Made by a program: the position numbers and the translations under genes | Part shown: piece by piece, positions 9,537 through 19,504 of the stretch | How the letters are laid out: each line of letters starts with the position of its first letter | Numbering within the stretch: position 1 is the first letter of the stretch | Notes under the pieces: model-generated | What the model was told of the DNA's origin: nothing | What the model saw: the letters and a program-made list of their open reading frames with translations, nothing else | The model's database searches: none | NCBI RefSeq assembly: GCF_040409815.1 | Contig: NZ_CP099959.1 | Span: 1,839,843-1,903,842 of the forward strand | Direction of reading: 5' to 3' | From: Polynucleobacter sp. UK-FUSCHL-C3 | Lineage (GTDB): Bacteria; Pseudomonadota; Gammaproteobacteria; Burkholderiales; Burkholderiaceae | DNA length: 64,000 nucleotides

Positions 9537-10142
9537 ATGCATACCCCTATTGATCAAGTCCGCCATGATTTATTGCAAAATCGAGTCGATTACAGGCAAA
9601 GTACAGCTTTTGAGGGAGCCCATTTAGGTCTTCTGGCTAAGCTAGGCGAGCTTCTACAGAGGCCAGACTCGAACTATCGGTCAATCGCCTTTTGCTGGCC
9701 TTTTAAAGAAGAACCAGACCTCAAGGCTCCCCTTCTTCAGTGGCAGCAATCAGCACCTCAACGATCGCTCCTGCTTCCCAAGGTTCGATCAGATAAGCGC
9801 TTGGATTTTTATACCTGGTCAGAATCGTGCGCCTTGATTACGAATGCATATGGGATTCTGGAGCCAAATCCTGAGTCTCCGGGAATTGAGTTGGCACAAC
9901 CGGACTGTATTTTGATCCCCTGCGTGGGTTGGAGTCTTCAAAAAGATTGCCTATGGCGCCTAGGCTATGGGGGTGGCTATTTTGACCGCACCATTGCCAC
10001 CCTAAAAAATGAGGGGCATACCTTTAAGACGATTGGGGTTGCCTATGATTGGCAAAGGCTTAGCGCAGACCGTTGGGTTCCCCAAGACCATGACCAGGCT
10101 CTGGACTACGTGGTTACAAACTCAATGATTTATCCCAAATAA
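9537..10142 (+). CDS. 5-formyltetrahydrofolate cyclo-ligase
   Basis: The enzyme converts 5-formyl-THF to 5,10-methenyl-THF with ATP, returning stored folate to the active pool. The 201-residue protein has the family pattern: an N-terminal helix with R-x-R-type residues (truncated relative to some homologues), YRSIAFCWPFKEEPD, LLLPKVRSDKRLDFY, and the diagnostic C-terminal IPCVGW-LWRLGYGGGYFDRTIA (GYGxGYYD-type). It runs on the plus strand and converges with metF, whose product uses the neighbouring folate species. Gene names in use are fau and ygfA; I leave the symbol blank because usage varies. Confidence 0.9.
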   Translation: MHTPIDQVRHDLLQNRVDYRQSTAFEGAHLGLLAKLGELLQRPDSNYRSIAFCWPFKEEPDLKAPLLQWQQSAPQRSLLLPKVRSDKRLDFYTWSESCALITNAYGILEPNPESPGIELAQPDCILIPCVGWSLQKDCLWRLGYGGGYFDRTIATLKNEGHTFKTIGVAYDWQRLSADRWVPQDHDQALDYVVTNSMIYPK

Positions 10143-10159
10143 AGCAAATTGATTTTGGA

Positions 10160-10993
10160 TCAGCCTTTACCCAGTTGTAAGTTTTGGGTAATGCGCAGAA
10201 CTGGCTCAGATTGGTTGAGCGAGTAAAAATGCAGGCCTGGAACACCCGTAACAATTAATTGCTCACAAAGTGTTGTGACTACCTCTTCCCCAAAAGCTTT
10301 GATGGATGCCAGATCATCGCCATACGATTGCAATCGCAGACGAATCCAACGAGGGATCTCGGCACCGCAAGCGTCTGAGAAGCGAAGCAATTGAGTACTA
10401 CTCGTAATCGGCATGATGCCAGCCACAATCGGTACATTCACACCTAATTGATAGGCATCATCGACAAAACGGAAGTAAGCATCGCTATTAAAGAAGTATT
10501 GTGTGATTGCAGAATCTGCGCCTGCCTTCACCTTCGAAGCAAAAAACTGCACGTCCTTACTCGGTGACTCAGCCTGGGGATGGGTCTCTGGGTAAGCGGC
10601 GACCTCAATATGAAACCAGTCTCCGGTTTCTTGACGAATAAACTCAACCAGCTGATTGGCGTGCTGAAACTCACCATACTGGCCCATACCCGATGGTAAA
10701 TCGCCCCGCAATGCAACGATGCGCTTGATGCCTAATGCCTGATACTGCTTTAATAGATCGGCGATCAGCGCTTTAGAGCTGCCCACGCATGACAAATGCG
10801 GAGCCACTACTTCACCTGTCTCGTGGATTATTCGCACGGTTTGTAGAGTGCCCGCCTGCGTAGATCCGCCTGCGCCAAAGGTCACCGAGTAAAACGCAGG
10901 TTGTAAAGCAGCGCTAAAGCGCTCCCGCGTTTGCGCAAGACGCACCTCCCCCTCTGGGGTTTTAGGGGGGAAGAACTCGATGCTTAATTCCAT
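10160..10993 (-). CDS. metF: 5,10-methylenetetrahydrofolate reductase
   Basis: MetF is the FAD-containing TIM barrel that reduces 5,10-methylene-THF to 5-methyl-THF, the methyl donor for methionine synthase. The 277-residue protein begins ELSIEFFPPKTPEGE with the catalytic Glu of EFFPP, then FYSVTFGAGGST, VAPHLSCVG, IVALRGDLP and GADSAITQYFFN in canonical order, and ends with GLHFYSLNQ. It lies 35 nt downstream of ahcY, so it should share the SAH-riboswitch-controlled transcript. That fits its role in remethylating homocysteine released by AhcY. Confidence 0.95.
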   Translation of the reverse strand: MELSIEFFPPKTPEGEVRLAQTRERFSAALQPAFYSVTFGAGGSTQAGTLQTVRIIHETGEVVAPHLSCVGSSKALIADLLKQYQALGIKRIVALRGDLPSGMGQYGEFQHANQLVEFIRQETGDWFHIEVAAYPETHPQAESPSKDVQFFASKVKAGADSAITQYFFNSDAYFRFVDDAYQLGVNVPIVAGIMPITSSTQLLRFSDACGAEIPRWIRLRLQSYGDDLASIKAFGEEVVTTLCEQLIVTGVPGLHFYSLNQSEPVLRITQNLQLGKG

Positions 10994-11028
10994 GGACTAG
11001 TGGCTACATTCATGATCAAACAGCGTCA

Positions 11029-12468
11029 TTAATAACGATAGGTTTCAGGCTTGAATGGGCCCTCTTTCTTAACGCCGATATAAGAAGCCTGTTGATCATT
11101 TAACTCCGTTAACTGTGCATTTAGCTTCTTGAGCTGCAAACGTGCGACTTTTTCATCCAAATGCTTTGGCAGGGTATATACGCCCACTGGATATTTATTC
11201 GTACCAGCTGCTCCCCACAACTCAATTTGCGCAATGACTTGGTTTGCAAATGATGAGCTCATTACATAAGAGGGGTGACCGGTGCCACAACCCAAATTCA
11301 CTAAACGGCCTTTCGCTAAAATAATCAGGCGCTTCTCGGGTAAACCATTTGCTGCGGGGAATATCACATGATCTACTTGGGGCTTAATTTCTTCCCAAGT
11401 ATATTTTTCAATGCCCGCAATATCGATTTCATTATCAAAATGGCCAATGTTGCAAACGATTGCTTGGTCCTTCATCTTCTTCATGTGATCGTGCGTGATT
11501 ACATGATAGTTACCCGTAGCAGTTACAAAAATATCGGCTTTATCTGCTGCGTAGTCCATTGTTACGACGCGATACCCTTCCATGGCTGCCTGCAATGCAC
11601 AAATTGGATCTACCTCAGTAACCCATACTTGAGCAGACAGTGCACGGAGCGCTTGGGCAGAACCCTTACCCACATCACCATAACCTGCGACCACCGCAAC
11701 CTTGCCGGCAATCATGACGTCCGTAGCGCGCTTAATCGCATCAACTAAAGACTCACGGCAACCATATAAGTTATCGAACTTACTCTTGGTCACAGAATCG
11801 TTCACATTAATGGCTGGGAAGCGAAGTTCGCCCTTAGCATGCATTTGATAGAGTCGGTGCACGCCAGTTGTGGTTTCTTCCGTCACTCCATTTACCTTCG
11901 CCAAGCGCGTGGAATACCAAGTGGGATCAACGGCTATCTTGCTCTTAATGGCCGCAAATAAAATACGTTCTTCCTCGCTCGTAGGCTGATTAAGAACTGC
12001 CTGATCTTTTTCTGCCTTGGTACCAAGATGTAAAAGTAAGGTCGCATCGCCACCATCATCTAAGATCATATTGGTAAAGCCGCCATCGGCCCATTCAAAA
12101 ATCTTGTGGGTGTAATCCCAATATTGCTCCAAGGTCTCGCCTTTGATCGCAAAGACGGGGGTACCATTTGCTGCAATTGCAGCTGCCGCATGGTCTTGGG
12201 TTGAGAAGATATTGCACGAGGCCCAACGCACTTCAGCACCCAAGGCCTCGAGGGTCTCGATCAGAACTGCGGTCTGGATGGTCATGTGCAATGAACCAGT
12301 AATACGAGCTCCTCGCAAGGGTTGTTTTGCTGCAAATTCTTCACGAATTGCCATCAGGCCTGGCATTTCCGTTTCAGCAATCTTAATTTCTTTACGACCA
12401 AAGTCAGCCAAATTAATATCGGCAATGGCGTAGTCGCTACCTAGTTTGATATCAGAAATAGTGTTCAT
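11029..12468 (-). CDS. ahcY: Adenosylhomocysteinase (SAH hydrolase)
   Basis: AhcY hydrolyses S-adenosylhomocysteine, the inhibitory product of methyltransferases, to adenosine and homocysteine using bound NAD. The 479-residue protein is of normal bacterial length. It shows [21 protein letters not shown], the substrate-domain [15 protein letters not shown], the NAD-binding [13 protein letters not shown] (about residues 262-274), [22 protein letters not shown] and the C-terminal KPETYRY ending. A GGAG ribosome binding site lies 8 nt before the ATG, within an inverted repeat discussed under the riboswitch. It is preceded by an SAH riboswitch and followed by metF. Confidence 0.97.
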   Translation of the reverse strand: MNTISDIKLGSDYAIADINLADFGRKEIKIAETEMPGLMAIREEFAAKQPLRGARITGSLHMTIQTAVLIETLEALGAEVRWASCNIFSTQDHAAAAIAANGTPVFAIKGETLEQYWDYTHKIFEWADGGFTNMILDDGGDATLLLHLGTKAEKDQAVLNQPTSEEERILFAAIKSKIAVDPTWYSTRLAKVNGVTEETTTGVHRLYQMHAKGELRFPAINVNDSVTKSKFDNLYGCRESLVDAIKRATDVMIAGKVAVVAGYGDVGKGSAQALRALSAQVWVTEVDPICALQAAMEGYRVVTMDYAADKADIFVTATGNYHVITHDHMKKMKDQAIVCNIGHFDNEIDIAGIEKYTWEEIKPQVDHVIFPAANGLPEKRLIILAKGRLVNLGCGTGHPSYVMSSSFANQVIAQIELWGAAGTNKYPVGVYTLPKHLDEKVARLQLKKLNAQLTELNDQQASYIGVKKEGPFKPETYRY

Positions 12469-12472
12469 AAAA

Positions 12473-12632
12473 GCTCCGGCTAATGATCGTCAAGCGGAGC
12501 AAGTTCATGAAACTCGCTAACCAATTGACAATACGGGTTAGCGAGCGCAGTTGCAATGAAGTTACCAAGTAACTCCCCTCCAAGCCTGGGAGGCGCATAT
12601 AAATCACGGCCCCTTGCAACGCTCCTTGGAGG
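12473..12632 (-). promoter_or_regulatory. SAH riboswitch and expression platform upstream of ahcY
   Basis: Read on the minus strand, CCTCCAAG (12632-12625) pairs perfectly with CTTGGAGG (12584-12577). The next bases GAGCG and TTGCA (12624-12615) pair with the later TGCAA and CGCTC (12555-12543). The two helices interleave as a pseudoknot with the CCAGGCTTGG core typical of the SAH riboswitch family known upstream of ahcY in beta- and gammaproteobacteria. Downstream, CTCGCTAACC (12545-12536) can instead pair with GGTTAGCGAG (12522-12513), competing for bases of the second helix. A further 6-bp stem (12500-12495 with 12478-12473) covers the GGAG of ahcY. High SAH should therefore free translation of ahcY-metF. 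The helices are seen; the switching direction is inference from the family. Confidence 0.88.
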
Positions 12633-12660
12633 AATAATCAAATTGTAAACAAGTTTTCTG

Positions 12661-13827
12661 TTAAATGCCTGCTGCTGCCTTTAGGGCTCCAGCCTTATCC
12701 TTGCGCTCCCAAGTAAATTCAGGCTCTTCCCGGCCAAAATGGCCATAGGCAGCTGTCTTTTTATAGATTGGGCGCAACAAGTCCAGCATCTTAACAATAC
12801 CCTTGGGTCGCAGATCAAAGTGCTCTGATACCAATTTCGCAATTTGCTCATCGGGGATCTTGCCAGTCCCAAACGTGCTTACCATCACCGAAGTGGGGCG
12901 CGCCACACCAATTGCGTAGGAAATCTGGATTAAGCACTTACTGGCAAGGCCTGCGGCTACCACATTCTTAGCAACATAACGACCTGCATAGGCTGCCGAG
13001 CGGTCCACCTTGGAAGGATCCTTACCCGAGAAAGCACCGCCGCCATGCGGCGCGGCACCGCCGTAGGTATCTACAATAATTTTGCGACCGGTTAAGCCGC
13101 AATCACCCTGTGGACCGCCGATTACAAAGCGACCAGTAGGATTTACCAAATATTTAATATCCCCTTTGATTAAGTTCTTTGGCAATACTGGTTTAATGAT
13201 TTCTTCAATCACGGACTCGCGTAATTTCTCCAAAGGAATATCAGCGGAGTGCTGAGTGGAGAGAACTACGGTATCAATGGAATCAGGCTTACCATTGACG
13301 TAGCGCAATGTAACTTGAGACTTTGCGTCAGGGCGTAGCCAATTTAAACGACCATCACGACGTAATTGCGATTGCCGCTCTACTAAACGATGAGACAAAT
13401 AAATAGGAAGGGGCATTAGTTCGGGGGTCTCATCGCAAGCGTAACCAAACATCAGGCCTTGATCACCAGCCCCTTGGTCTAGGCCATCATCGTGCGCTTT
13501 ATCAACGCCCTGTGCAATATCAGGGCTTTGTTTGTCATAGGCCACCAAAACGGCACAGCCTTTGTAGTCAATGCCGTAATCGGTGTTGTCATAGCCAATT
13601 TCACGCAAGGTATTACGTGCAACTTGAATGTAATCAACGTTTGCATGGGTTGTAATTTCACCAGCCAAGACTACCAATCCGGTATTACAAAGTGTTTCTG
13701 CAGCAACGCGTGCTTTGGGATCTTGGGTCAAGATCGCGTCTAAGATTGCATCTGAGATTTGGTCTGAGACCTTATCGGGATGACCCTCAGAAACTGACTC
13801 TGAGGTAAAGAAATAATCGTTTGCCAT
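12661..13827 (-). CDS. metK: S-adenosylmethionine synthetase
   Basis: MetK makes S-adenosylmethionine from methionine and ATP. Starting at the ATG at 13827 gives the normal 388 residues beginning [20 protein letters not shown]; a longer reading frame upstream adds 30 residues that do not look like MetK. The start has a GGAG ribosome binding site 7 nt upstream. Signatures include [45 protein letters not shown] and [19 protein letters not shown]. It is followed by the SAH riboswitch and ahcY-metF, so synthesis and recycling of SAM are encoded together. Confidence 0.97.
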   Translation of the reverse strand: MANDYFFTSESVSEGHPDKVSDQISDAILDAILTQDPKARVAAETLCNTGLVVLAGEITTHANVDYIQVARNTLREIGYDNTDYGIDYKGCAVLVAYDKQSPDIAQGVDKAHDDGLDQGAGDQGLMFGYACDETPELMPLPIYLSHRLVERQSQLRRDGRLNWLRPDAKSQVTLRYVNGKPDSIDTVVLSTQHSADIPLEKLRESVIEEIIKPVLPKNLIKGDIKYLVNPTGRFVIGGPQGDCGLTGRKIIVDTYGGAAPHGGGAFSGKDPSKVDRSAAYAGRYVAKNVVAAGLASKCLIQISYAIGVARPTSVMVSTFGTGKIPDEQIAKLVSEHFDLRPKGIVKMLDLLRPIYKKTAAYGHFGREEPEFTWERKDKAGALKAAAGI

Positions 13828-13968
13828 TCTATTCTCCATTTCAAGGGCACTGACAACTCCACGTGCCGGGGAATACAACGGCGACGCTTTAGCAGATTTT
13901 TTTAATTCGCCCCGCAAGTTGTCTTTAACTCGGCGAATATATGTATTTTATCTGAATCTTTCAAAAAC

Positions 13969-14006
13969 CACCTCATTTATCTATGCAGTCCTATAAAAAT
14001 GAGGTG
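13969..14006. promoter_or_regulatory. Inverted repeat in the metK / acyltransferase divergent promoter region
   Basis: The 206-nt gap between the divergent starts of metK (13827) and the acyltransferase (14034) contains a perfect 10-bp inverted repeat: CACCTCATTT at 13969-13978 and AAATGAGGTG at 13997-14006, separated by 18 nt. It could be a hairpin in the metK leader or a two-half-site operator. I do not recognise a known SAM riboswitch class here. Function is inferred only from position. Confidence 0.4.
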
Positions 14007-14033
14007 CGCCACTCAATTGAATATCATTACTAA

Positions 14034-14894
14034 GTGCAAAACACCGTCTTACGCTTCTTCCTTAAAGGGCTTGCCAGCCTCCCGCTTGGGCTAACCCAGT
14101 TACTGGGTGGTCTTGGCGGGATATCAGCCTATCTCGGCTCAAGCCATTTTCGGGCTCTCTTTCAGAGTAACTACGGTCATGCCATGAGCCTTAGCGGCAT
14201 TAAACCAAGCCCCTTGCGAGCTGCGGCATCCTCCGGGATGTTATTTATGGACAGCCTATGGATTTGGCGCAACCCCCAAAAAGCACTGCAGTTGGCCGAG
14301 ATACAGAACTGGAAAATTGTCGAAGAAGCAATTGGCAAAGGTAGGGGTTTGGTGATGCTAACCCCCCACCTTGGTGGCTTTGAAATCATTCCGCGTATTC
14401 TTGCAAAACACTTTCCTGCCACGATTTTGTATCGCCCCGCTCGTCAAGAGTGGCTCAATGAAGTGATTGAAGAGCAACGCGCCTATCCCAATATGCAATT
14501 TGTGCCAACCAATCTGAACGGTGTTCGTAAAATGGTCAAGGCCCTACAAGAGGGGGAGGCTATCGGTATTCTTCCTGATCAAGTACCTAGTGGCGGTGAT
14601 GGTGTGTGGGTAAAGTTTTTTGGTCGATATGCGTACACCACACCATTACCCGCTCGACTTGCTAATCGCAAACAAACACCGGTCATCTTGTTTTCTGCAA
14701 TCCGCAAATCGATCGGTCAAGGTTGGCTCATAAAGGCGCGCCTATTAGAGCCGTTCTCAGATGATGCGAACACCGCAGCCCTGCAAATGAACCACGCAAT
14801 TGAAAAAGTTATTCTAGAGGCACCCTTGCAATTTATTTGGTCGTATAACCGCTACAAACACCCCGAAGGCGCCCTGCTACCTCCACAAAGCTAA
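14034..14894 (+). CDS. LpxL/HtrB-family lipid A acyltransferase, first copy
   Basis: This family transfers a secondary fatty acyl chain to Kdo2-lipid IVA during lipid A synthesis at the inner membrane. The 286-residue protein has a hydrophobic N terminus and the catalytic H(X)4E motif in TPHLGGFE (His112, Glu117), then TILYRPAR, the GILPDQVPSGGDGVWVKFFGR block and the C-terminal QFIWSYNRYK. Which acyl position it modifies cannot be told from sequence. The start is a GTG in the divergent gap with metK. It is followed after 5 nt by a second member of the family and then dapF, all plus strand. Confidence 0.88.
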   Translation: MQNTVLRFFLKGLASLPLGLTQLLGGLGGISAYLGSSHFRALFQSNYGHAMSLSGIKPSPLRAAASSGMLFMDSLWIWRNPQKALQLAEIQNWKIVEEAIGKGRGLVMLTPHLGGFEIIPRILAKHFPATILYRPARQEWLNEVIEEQRAYPNMQFVPTNLNGVRKMVKALQEGEAIGILPDQVPSGGDGVWVKFFGRYAYTTPLPARLANRKQTPVILFSAIRKSIGQGWLIKARLLEPFSDDANTAALQMNHAIEKVILEAPLQFIWSYNRYKHPEGALLPPQS

Positions 14895-14899
14895 TTTGT

Positions 14900-15802
14900 A
14901 TGATGAACTGGTTTCACACCTTTTTTAATTACATCGCTCTAAGCATCTTGCGGCTATTCGCTTTTGTTCCTTACACCTGGACCGTACAGACTGGTTATGC
15001 CTTAGGCTCCTTATTTGGACGCTTACCACATCAACGCAAACGAGTGGTGCTAACAAATCTGCGCTTATGTTTTCCAGAGCTAAAAATTAATCAAATTGAG
15101 AATCTTGCAATTGAGCACTGGCGTCTGTTTGGGCGCAGTGTCTTAGAGCGTAGTCGAATCTGGCTTGGCTCAGCAGAGCAAATCGTATCGATGATTGAGA
15201 TCCAGTCTGAAGTTAAATTAGGTGATTGCAAACCACGTATTTTTGTGATCCCGCACTTTGTTGGTCTTGAAGGTGGCTTTATGGCTTTATCCGCAATGGC
15301 GGCAGAAAAAAGCTGGCCTCGAGGGGCGGGCCTTTATCAAAATATGAAGAACCCATTCTTCAATCAAAAAATTATTGAGTGGCGCAATCGCTTTGGCGGT
15401 AAGTCTATTGCTAGACAAAGCCGCCTATTGGAGCTGATTCGAGAAATTAAATCAGGTAATTTTATTTTTATTGCTCCAGATATTGACCTAGGCCCTAAAG
15501 ACTCTGTATTTGTTCCTTTCTTTGGGATTCAGGCCAATACCATTACTGCAATCTCACGCTTAGCCAGGGCCTGCAATGCTGAGGTCTGCCTGATGATCAC
15601 GACCTTAAATGCTGACCGTAGTAAGTACATCTGCCGCATTCAGCGTGCTCTTGAGAACTTTCCAAGCGATGATCCTGTGGCCGATACAGCACGTCTTAAT
15701 CGCTGCTTTGAGGATGAGATTCGTAAACGGCCAGCTGAGTATTACTGGGTACACAAGCGCTTTAAATATCGTCCGCCTGGAGAGGCAAACTTGTATGATT
15801 AG
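14900..15802 (+). CDS. LpxL/HtrB-family lipid A acyltransferase, second copy
   Basis: This is a second, clearly diverged acyltransferase of 300 residues with an N-terminal membrane-associated segment (about residues 8-26). The H(X)4E active site is in [10 protein letters not shown] (His119, Glu124). ARGAGLYQ-type substrate residues, [22 protein letters not shown] and the C-terminal [13 protein letters not shown] follow the family pattern. Having two consecutive late acyltransferases suggests hexa-acylated lipid A with two secondary chains added by different enzymes, as with LpxL and LpxM in E. coli; that division of labour is inference. A start codon two residues upstream of the first Trp is used (ATGATG). 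Confidence 0.88.
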   Translation: MMNWFHTFFNYIALSILRLFAFVPYTWTVQTGYALGSLFGRLPHQRKRVVLTNLRLCFPELKINQIENLAIEHWRLFGRSVLERSRIWLGSAEQIVSMIEIQSEVKLGDCKPRIFVIPHFVGLEGGFMALSAMAAEKSWPRGAGLYQNMKNPFFNQKIIEWRNRFGGKSIARQSRLLELIREIKSGNFIFIAPDIDLGPKDSVFVPFFGIQANTITAISRLARACNAEVCLMITTLNADRSKYICRIQRALENFPSDDPVADTARLNRCFEDEIRKRPAEYYWVHKRFKYRPPGEANLYD

Positions 15803-15825
15803 GCTTTGATTGCAATTATCCAACT

Positions 15826-16716
15826 ATGCGCAAACTACGTTTTACCAAAATGCATGGTGCTGGCAATGACTTCATTGTGATTGATGGCACAACGCACGAT
15901 CTTAGTCAACTCGATTCCTCACTCTGGCACAGACTTGCTCATCGCCAATTGGGCGTTGGCGCCGATCAGATCTTGTTGGTTGAAAAAAGTAGTAAGCCAG
16001 GGGTTGACTTTAAGTACCGCATTTTTAATGCGGATGGCGGCGAGGTTGAGCAATGTGGAAATGGCTCGCGTTGCTTTGTACGCTTTGTTCACGAACAGGG
16101 ACTTAGCACCAAGAATGAGATTCAAGTGGAAGTGGCTCATACTGTTCTCACGCTCAAGCGACTTCACGATGATCAAGTTGAGGTTGATATGGGTCAGCCA
16201 ATTTTTAATCCTACTGATATTCCGTTTGACCCCTCGGGGCTGACCAATAAGCAAGAAATGCATGAGACTTTATATGCGCTGCCACTTTCCCAAAATAGTG
16301 GCGCTCATGCTGATTGGATTGCTGTGGTATCTATGGGCAATCCTCATGCGGTCCAAATTGTTGAGGATCTTGATAGCGCTCCCGTATTAATTGATGGGCC
16401 GTTGATTGAATCGCATCCAGCTTTTCAAAAGCGCGTTAATGCAGGCTTTATGCAAATAATTAATCGCCATGAAATTAAATTACGTGTTTATGAACGCGGT
16501 GCTGGTGAAACCCTGTCGTGCGGTACCGGTGCCTGTGCGGCTGTTGTCTCAGGGATTCGGCGTGGCTTACTTGACTCCCCAGTCCGTGTTCAGACACGCG
16601 GCGGAGAACTTCAGATAGCGTGGAATGGTTTTGGTGCTCAAGTGGCGCCTTCTGTGATGATGACCGGTCCGGCACAAACCGTCTACCACGGTGAGATTGA
16701 TTTAGATACTCTCTAA
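15826..16716 (+). CDS. dapF: Diaminopimelate epimerase
   Basis: DapF interconverts LL- and meso-diaminopimelate, giving the peptidoglycan cross-linking residue and the precursor of lysine. The two active-site cysteines are present in the two symmetric halves: Cys77 in [13 protein letters not shown] and Cys232 in [13 protein letters not shown]. The protein begins with the canonical [15 protein letters not shown]. Length (296) is slightly over the usual ~275 because of an insertion near residues 140-160. It sits 23 nt after the second acyltransferase, continuing an envelope-biogenesis run, and converges with pyrE. Confidence 0.96.
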   Translation: MRKLRFTKMHGAGNDFIVIDGTTHDLSQLDSSLWHRLAHRQLGVGADQILLVEKSSKPGVDFKYRIFNADGGEVEQCGNGSRCFVRFVHEQGLSTKNEIQVEVAHTVLTLKRLHDDQVEVDMGQPIFNPTDIPFDPSGLTNKQEMHETLYALPLSQNSGAHADWIAVVSMGNPHAVQIVEDLDSAPVLIDGPLIESHPAFQKRVNAGFMQIINRHEIKLRVYERGAGETLSCGTGACAAVVSGIRRGLLDSPVRVQTRGGELQIAWNGFGAQVAPSVMMTGPAQTVYHGEIDLDTL

Positions 16717-16731
16717 AAGATATCTTCTAAG

Positions 16732-17403
16732 CTAAACCCCATAACGAGCGCGGTAGTCTTGAACTGCCGGTAGGTATTGCTGAAGATTAGGGTCCTTTGA
16801 TTGCTGTAAATATGCCATCAAACTCTTAAGATCTGCAATAGCGATCACAGGTAAGCCAAATTCTTGATAAACGCTTTGTACCGCAGAGTATTCACCTACG
16901 TCGACCGCATTACCAGATTTCTCCATTCGATCGAGTGCTATTAAAACAGCACAGGGCATAGCTCCAGCAGCCCTAATCAGATCAACCGACTCGCGAACCG
17001 AGGTTCCCGCTGAAATTACATCATCAATAATGACCACACGTCCTGCCAATGGTGCCCCGACAGTATTACCGCCCTCACCATGATCCTTCGCTTCCTTGCG
17101 GTTATATGCAAAGCTTGTGTTCTGATTTTGTTCAGCCAAAGCAATCGCGGTACTAGCCGCCAAGGTAATGCCTTTATAAGCTGGGCCGTACAACATATCA
17201 AAACTTATACCCGATTGAATGAGAGCACGGGCATAGAACTCTCCCAAACGCCCGAGGCGAGCTCCATCATAAAAAAGTCCGGCATTGAAGAAATAAGGCG
17301 ATAGCCGCCCCGCCTTCGTTTTAAACTCTCCAAATGACAAAACCTTTGCTTCCAGTGCAAAGCGGATAAAGTCAAACTGCTCTTGCTCAGGATTTAAATT
17401 CAT
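16732..17403 (-). CDS. pyrE: Orotate phosphoribosyltransferase
   Basis: PyrE joins orotate to PRPP to give OMP in pyrimidine synthesis. The 223-residue protein has the type I PRPP-binding motif [17 protein letters not shown] (about residues 123-139), the catalytic-loop [12 protein letters not shown] (about residues 101-112), and [10 protein letters not shown] near the N terminus. Length is normal. It is divergent from xth with only 8 nt between the start codons, so the promoters of each must lie inside the other gene or overlap closely. Confidence 0.95.
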   Translation of the reverse strand: MNLNPEQEQFDFIRFALEAKVLSFGEFKTKAGRLSPYFFNAGLFYDGARLGRLGEFYARALIQSGISFDMLYGPAYKGITLAASTAIALAEQNQNTSFAYNRKEAKDHGEGGNTVGAPLAGRVVIIDDVISAGTSVRESVDLIRAAGAMPCAVLIALDRMEKSGNAVDVGEYSAVQSVYQEFGLPVIAIADLKSLMAYLQQSKDPNLQQYLPAVQDYRARYGV

Positions 17404-17411
17404 AGGTCTTT

Positions 17412-18194
17412 ATGTTACGCATCATTTCCGCCAATCTCAATGGAATTCGCTCCGCCGCCAAAAAAGGTTTTATGGGGTGGCTAAACGATCAATCTGCTGA
17501 TTTTATCTGCGTACAAGAACTTAAAGCACAACAGGCCGACCTTGGCCCTGAAATCCTTTCTCCGCCAGGCCTGCATGCTTACTTTCATCATGCCCAAAAA
17601 AAAGGGTACAGCGGTTCGGGCATCTTCACACCCCATCCGGTCAAGCATGTGCAATTGGGATTTGGCAATCCTGAGTTTGATGCGGAGGGTCGCTATGTTG
17701 AAGTGCAGATAGGGCAGCTCTCTGTGATCTCTGTGTATATGCCCTCAGGCTCGAGCTCCCTAGAGCGCCAAGAGGCTAAGTTTCGTTTCTTGGATGCTTT
17801 CTTGCCGCATCTAATCCAACTCAAAAAGAGTGGGCGCCAAATTCTGTTGTGTGGTGATGTCAATATTGCCCATCACGAAATAGATTTAAAGAACTGGAAA
17901 GGTAATCTAAAGAACTCGGGGTTCTTACCCGAAGAGCGTGCTTGGCTCACAAATCTATTCTCAGAACTAGGCTATGTGGATGTGTATCGGCAATTAGAGC
18001 CGGATGCTAGTGATACTTGTTATACCTGGTGGAGTCAACGCGGTCAGGCCTATGCAAAGAATGTGGGCTGGCGCATTGACTATCAAATTGCCACGCCTGA
18101 ACTCGCTCAGGCTGCCAGAAAAGCAGGAGTTTATAAAGAGCAACGTTTTTCTGATCACGCCCCGCTCATCATTGAGTACGACTGGAAACTCTAA
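17412..18194 (+). CDS. xth: Exodeoxyribonuclease III (AP endonuclease family)
   Basis: The enzyme cleaves at abasic sites and removes damaged 3' termini in base excision repair. The 260-residue protein begins LRIISANLNGIRSAAKKG, carries the metal-ligand glutamate in CVQELKAQ (Glu36), then CGDVNIAHHEIDLKNWKGN, GWRIDYQIATPEL and ends with FSDHAPLIIEYDW, where the SDHAP motif holds the catalytic Asp-His pair. Length and order match bacterial ExoIII/ExoA. Its stop overlaps the end of the ampG-like gene by 4 nt, tail to tail. Confidence 0.94.
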   Translation: MLRIISANLNGIRSAAKKGFMGWLNDQSADFICVQELKAQQADLGPEILSPPGLHAYFHHAQKKGYSGSGIFTPHPVKHVQLGFGNPEFDAEGRYVEVQIGQLSVISVYMPSGSSSLERQEAKFRFLDAFLPHLIQLKKSGRQILLCGDVNIAHHEIDLKNWKGNLKNSGFLPEERAWLTNLFSELGYVDVYRQLEPDASDTCYTWWSQRGQAYAKNVGWRIDYQIATPELAQAARKAGVYKEQRFSDHAPLIIEYDWKL

Positions 18195-19504
18195 GGCGAG
18201 TTTGATTTCTCAAAACGGATAGCAAGTGTAATTAAGATCAGTACTGGAATTCCAATTAGCGAGGTTGCTATAAAAAAATGTTCGTAGCCAAAAGTATCAA
18301 CGTACGCCCCCGAAAAGCCTGCAAGCCATTTTGGCAAGAGCAGCATCATCGAACTGAATAACGCATATTGCGTTGCTGAATACTGTACGTTCGTTAGGGA
18401 CGATAGGTAGGCAATAAATGCTGCGGACGCGATCCCTGAACTCAAATTATCGGCAGAGATTACCCAAACTAAACCATTTAGATCATGACCGCGCGTACTT
18501 AACCATGCAAATAGCAAGTTACTGGCTGCGGATAAAACACCTCCCAAAAATAAAACTCGCATCACCCCAAAACGCATTGTCAATAGACCGCCCAAGAAAG
18601 CTCCCAGCAGGGTCATGATCACGCCAAACACTTTGGTGATAGCCGCCACCTCATCCTTGGTATAGCCCATGTCAACATAAAAGGGGTTAGCCATAATACC
18701 CATGACCACATCACTAATTCGATAAATGGCGATTAGACCCAGAATTAAAAATGCTTGCCACCGATAACGGCCAATAAAGTCCGCAAAGGGCTGTATTAAG
18801 GTCTGCTGCAACCACTGCCCTGCAGAACGAGCTTTTGGTAACAAAACTGACTGAGGCTCCGGACTTAGCAGGGTGGTGACAACCCCCACACCAATTGATA
18901 AGGCCATACATAAGTACGCAAATTGCCAAGCCTCGGCGAGATAAACCCCTGTTGTTGTTTCTGCTCGGGCTGCCAACCATAAGGCCCCGGCACCTGCCCA
19001 AATCATCGCCAAGCGATAACCTGTTTGATAACTGGCTGCTAGTGCCGCTTGGTATTGTGCTTTTGCCGACTCAATCCGAAAAGCGTCCAAAGCAATATCT
19101 TGCGTTGCCGACCCAAATGCAACCAAGAGTGCAAACCAAACGATGGGCTCTAAGTTCTGTTTTGGATCGGTTGTTGCCATACCAATCAACCCAAAAATAA
19201 TTAAGGCCTGTGCAAACAATAGCCAGCCTCTTCGCCGACCCAGTCGCTTGGTCAAAAATAGAATGGGTACACGATCGACTAATGGCGCCCATAACCATTT
19301 ACCCGCGTAGAACAAGGCAACCCATGATAAATAACCAATCGTGCTGCGGTCTATTCCCGCTTCGCGTAACCAAAACCCAAGGGTACCCAATACCAGTAAT
19401 AGCGGGAGGCCCGCGGAGAACCCCAAGAAAAACATGCGAACGCTGGGCCACTCTAAATAGACCCGTAAGTCTTTACCCCACGAATGAACGTTATCAAGCA
19501 CCAC
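18191..19504 (-). CDS. AmpG-like MFS permease (muropeptide transporter family)
   Basis: This is a 12-helix-type major facilitator of 437 residues. The first segments FFLGFSAGLPLLLVLGTLGFWLREAGIDRSTIGYLSW and LLFAQALIIFGL closely follow the AmpG pattern, as do FGSATQDIALDAFRIE and NLSSGIASAAFIAYLSSL. AmpG imports anhydro-muropeptides released by lytic transglycosylases such as the Slt at 7.5-9.5 kb. Substrate is inferred from family. A GTG start lies inside the end of metW (11-nt overlap), making this the last gene of the slmA-metX-metW operon. Confidence 0.85.
   Translation of the reverse strand: MVLDNVHSWGKDLRVYLEWPSVRMFFLGFSAGLPLLLVLGTLGFWLREAGIDRSTIGYLSWVALFYAGKWLWAPLVDRVPILFLTKRLGRRRGWLLFAQALIIFGLIGMATTDPKQNLEPIVWFALLVAFGSATQDIALDAFRIESAKAQYQAALAASYQTGYRLAMIWAGAGALWLAARAETTTGVYLAEAWQFAYLCMALSIGVGVVTTLLSPEPQSVLLPKARSAGQWLQQTLIQPFADFIGRYRWQAFLILGLIAIYRISDVVMGIMANPFYVDMGYTKDEVAAITKVFGVIMTLLGAFLGGLLTMRFGVMRVLFLGGVLSAASNLLFAWLSTRGHDLNGLVWVISADNLSSGIASAAFIAYLSSLTNVQYSATQYALFSSMMLLLPKWLAGFSGAYVDTFGYEHFFIATSLIGIPVLILITLAIRFEKSNSP

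Noticed and set aside
13828..13917. 30-residue N-terminal extension of MetK
   Set aside because: The extension does not resemble MetK, whereas the ATG at 13827 has a good ribosome binding site and gives the normal length and start.
13828..14033. SAM riboswitch upstream of metK
   Set aside because: I could not lay out the helices of any SAM riboswitch class I know; only simple inverted repeats are evident.
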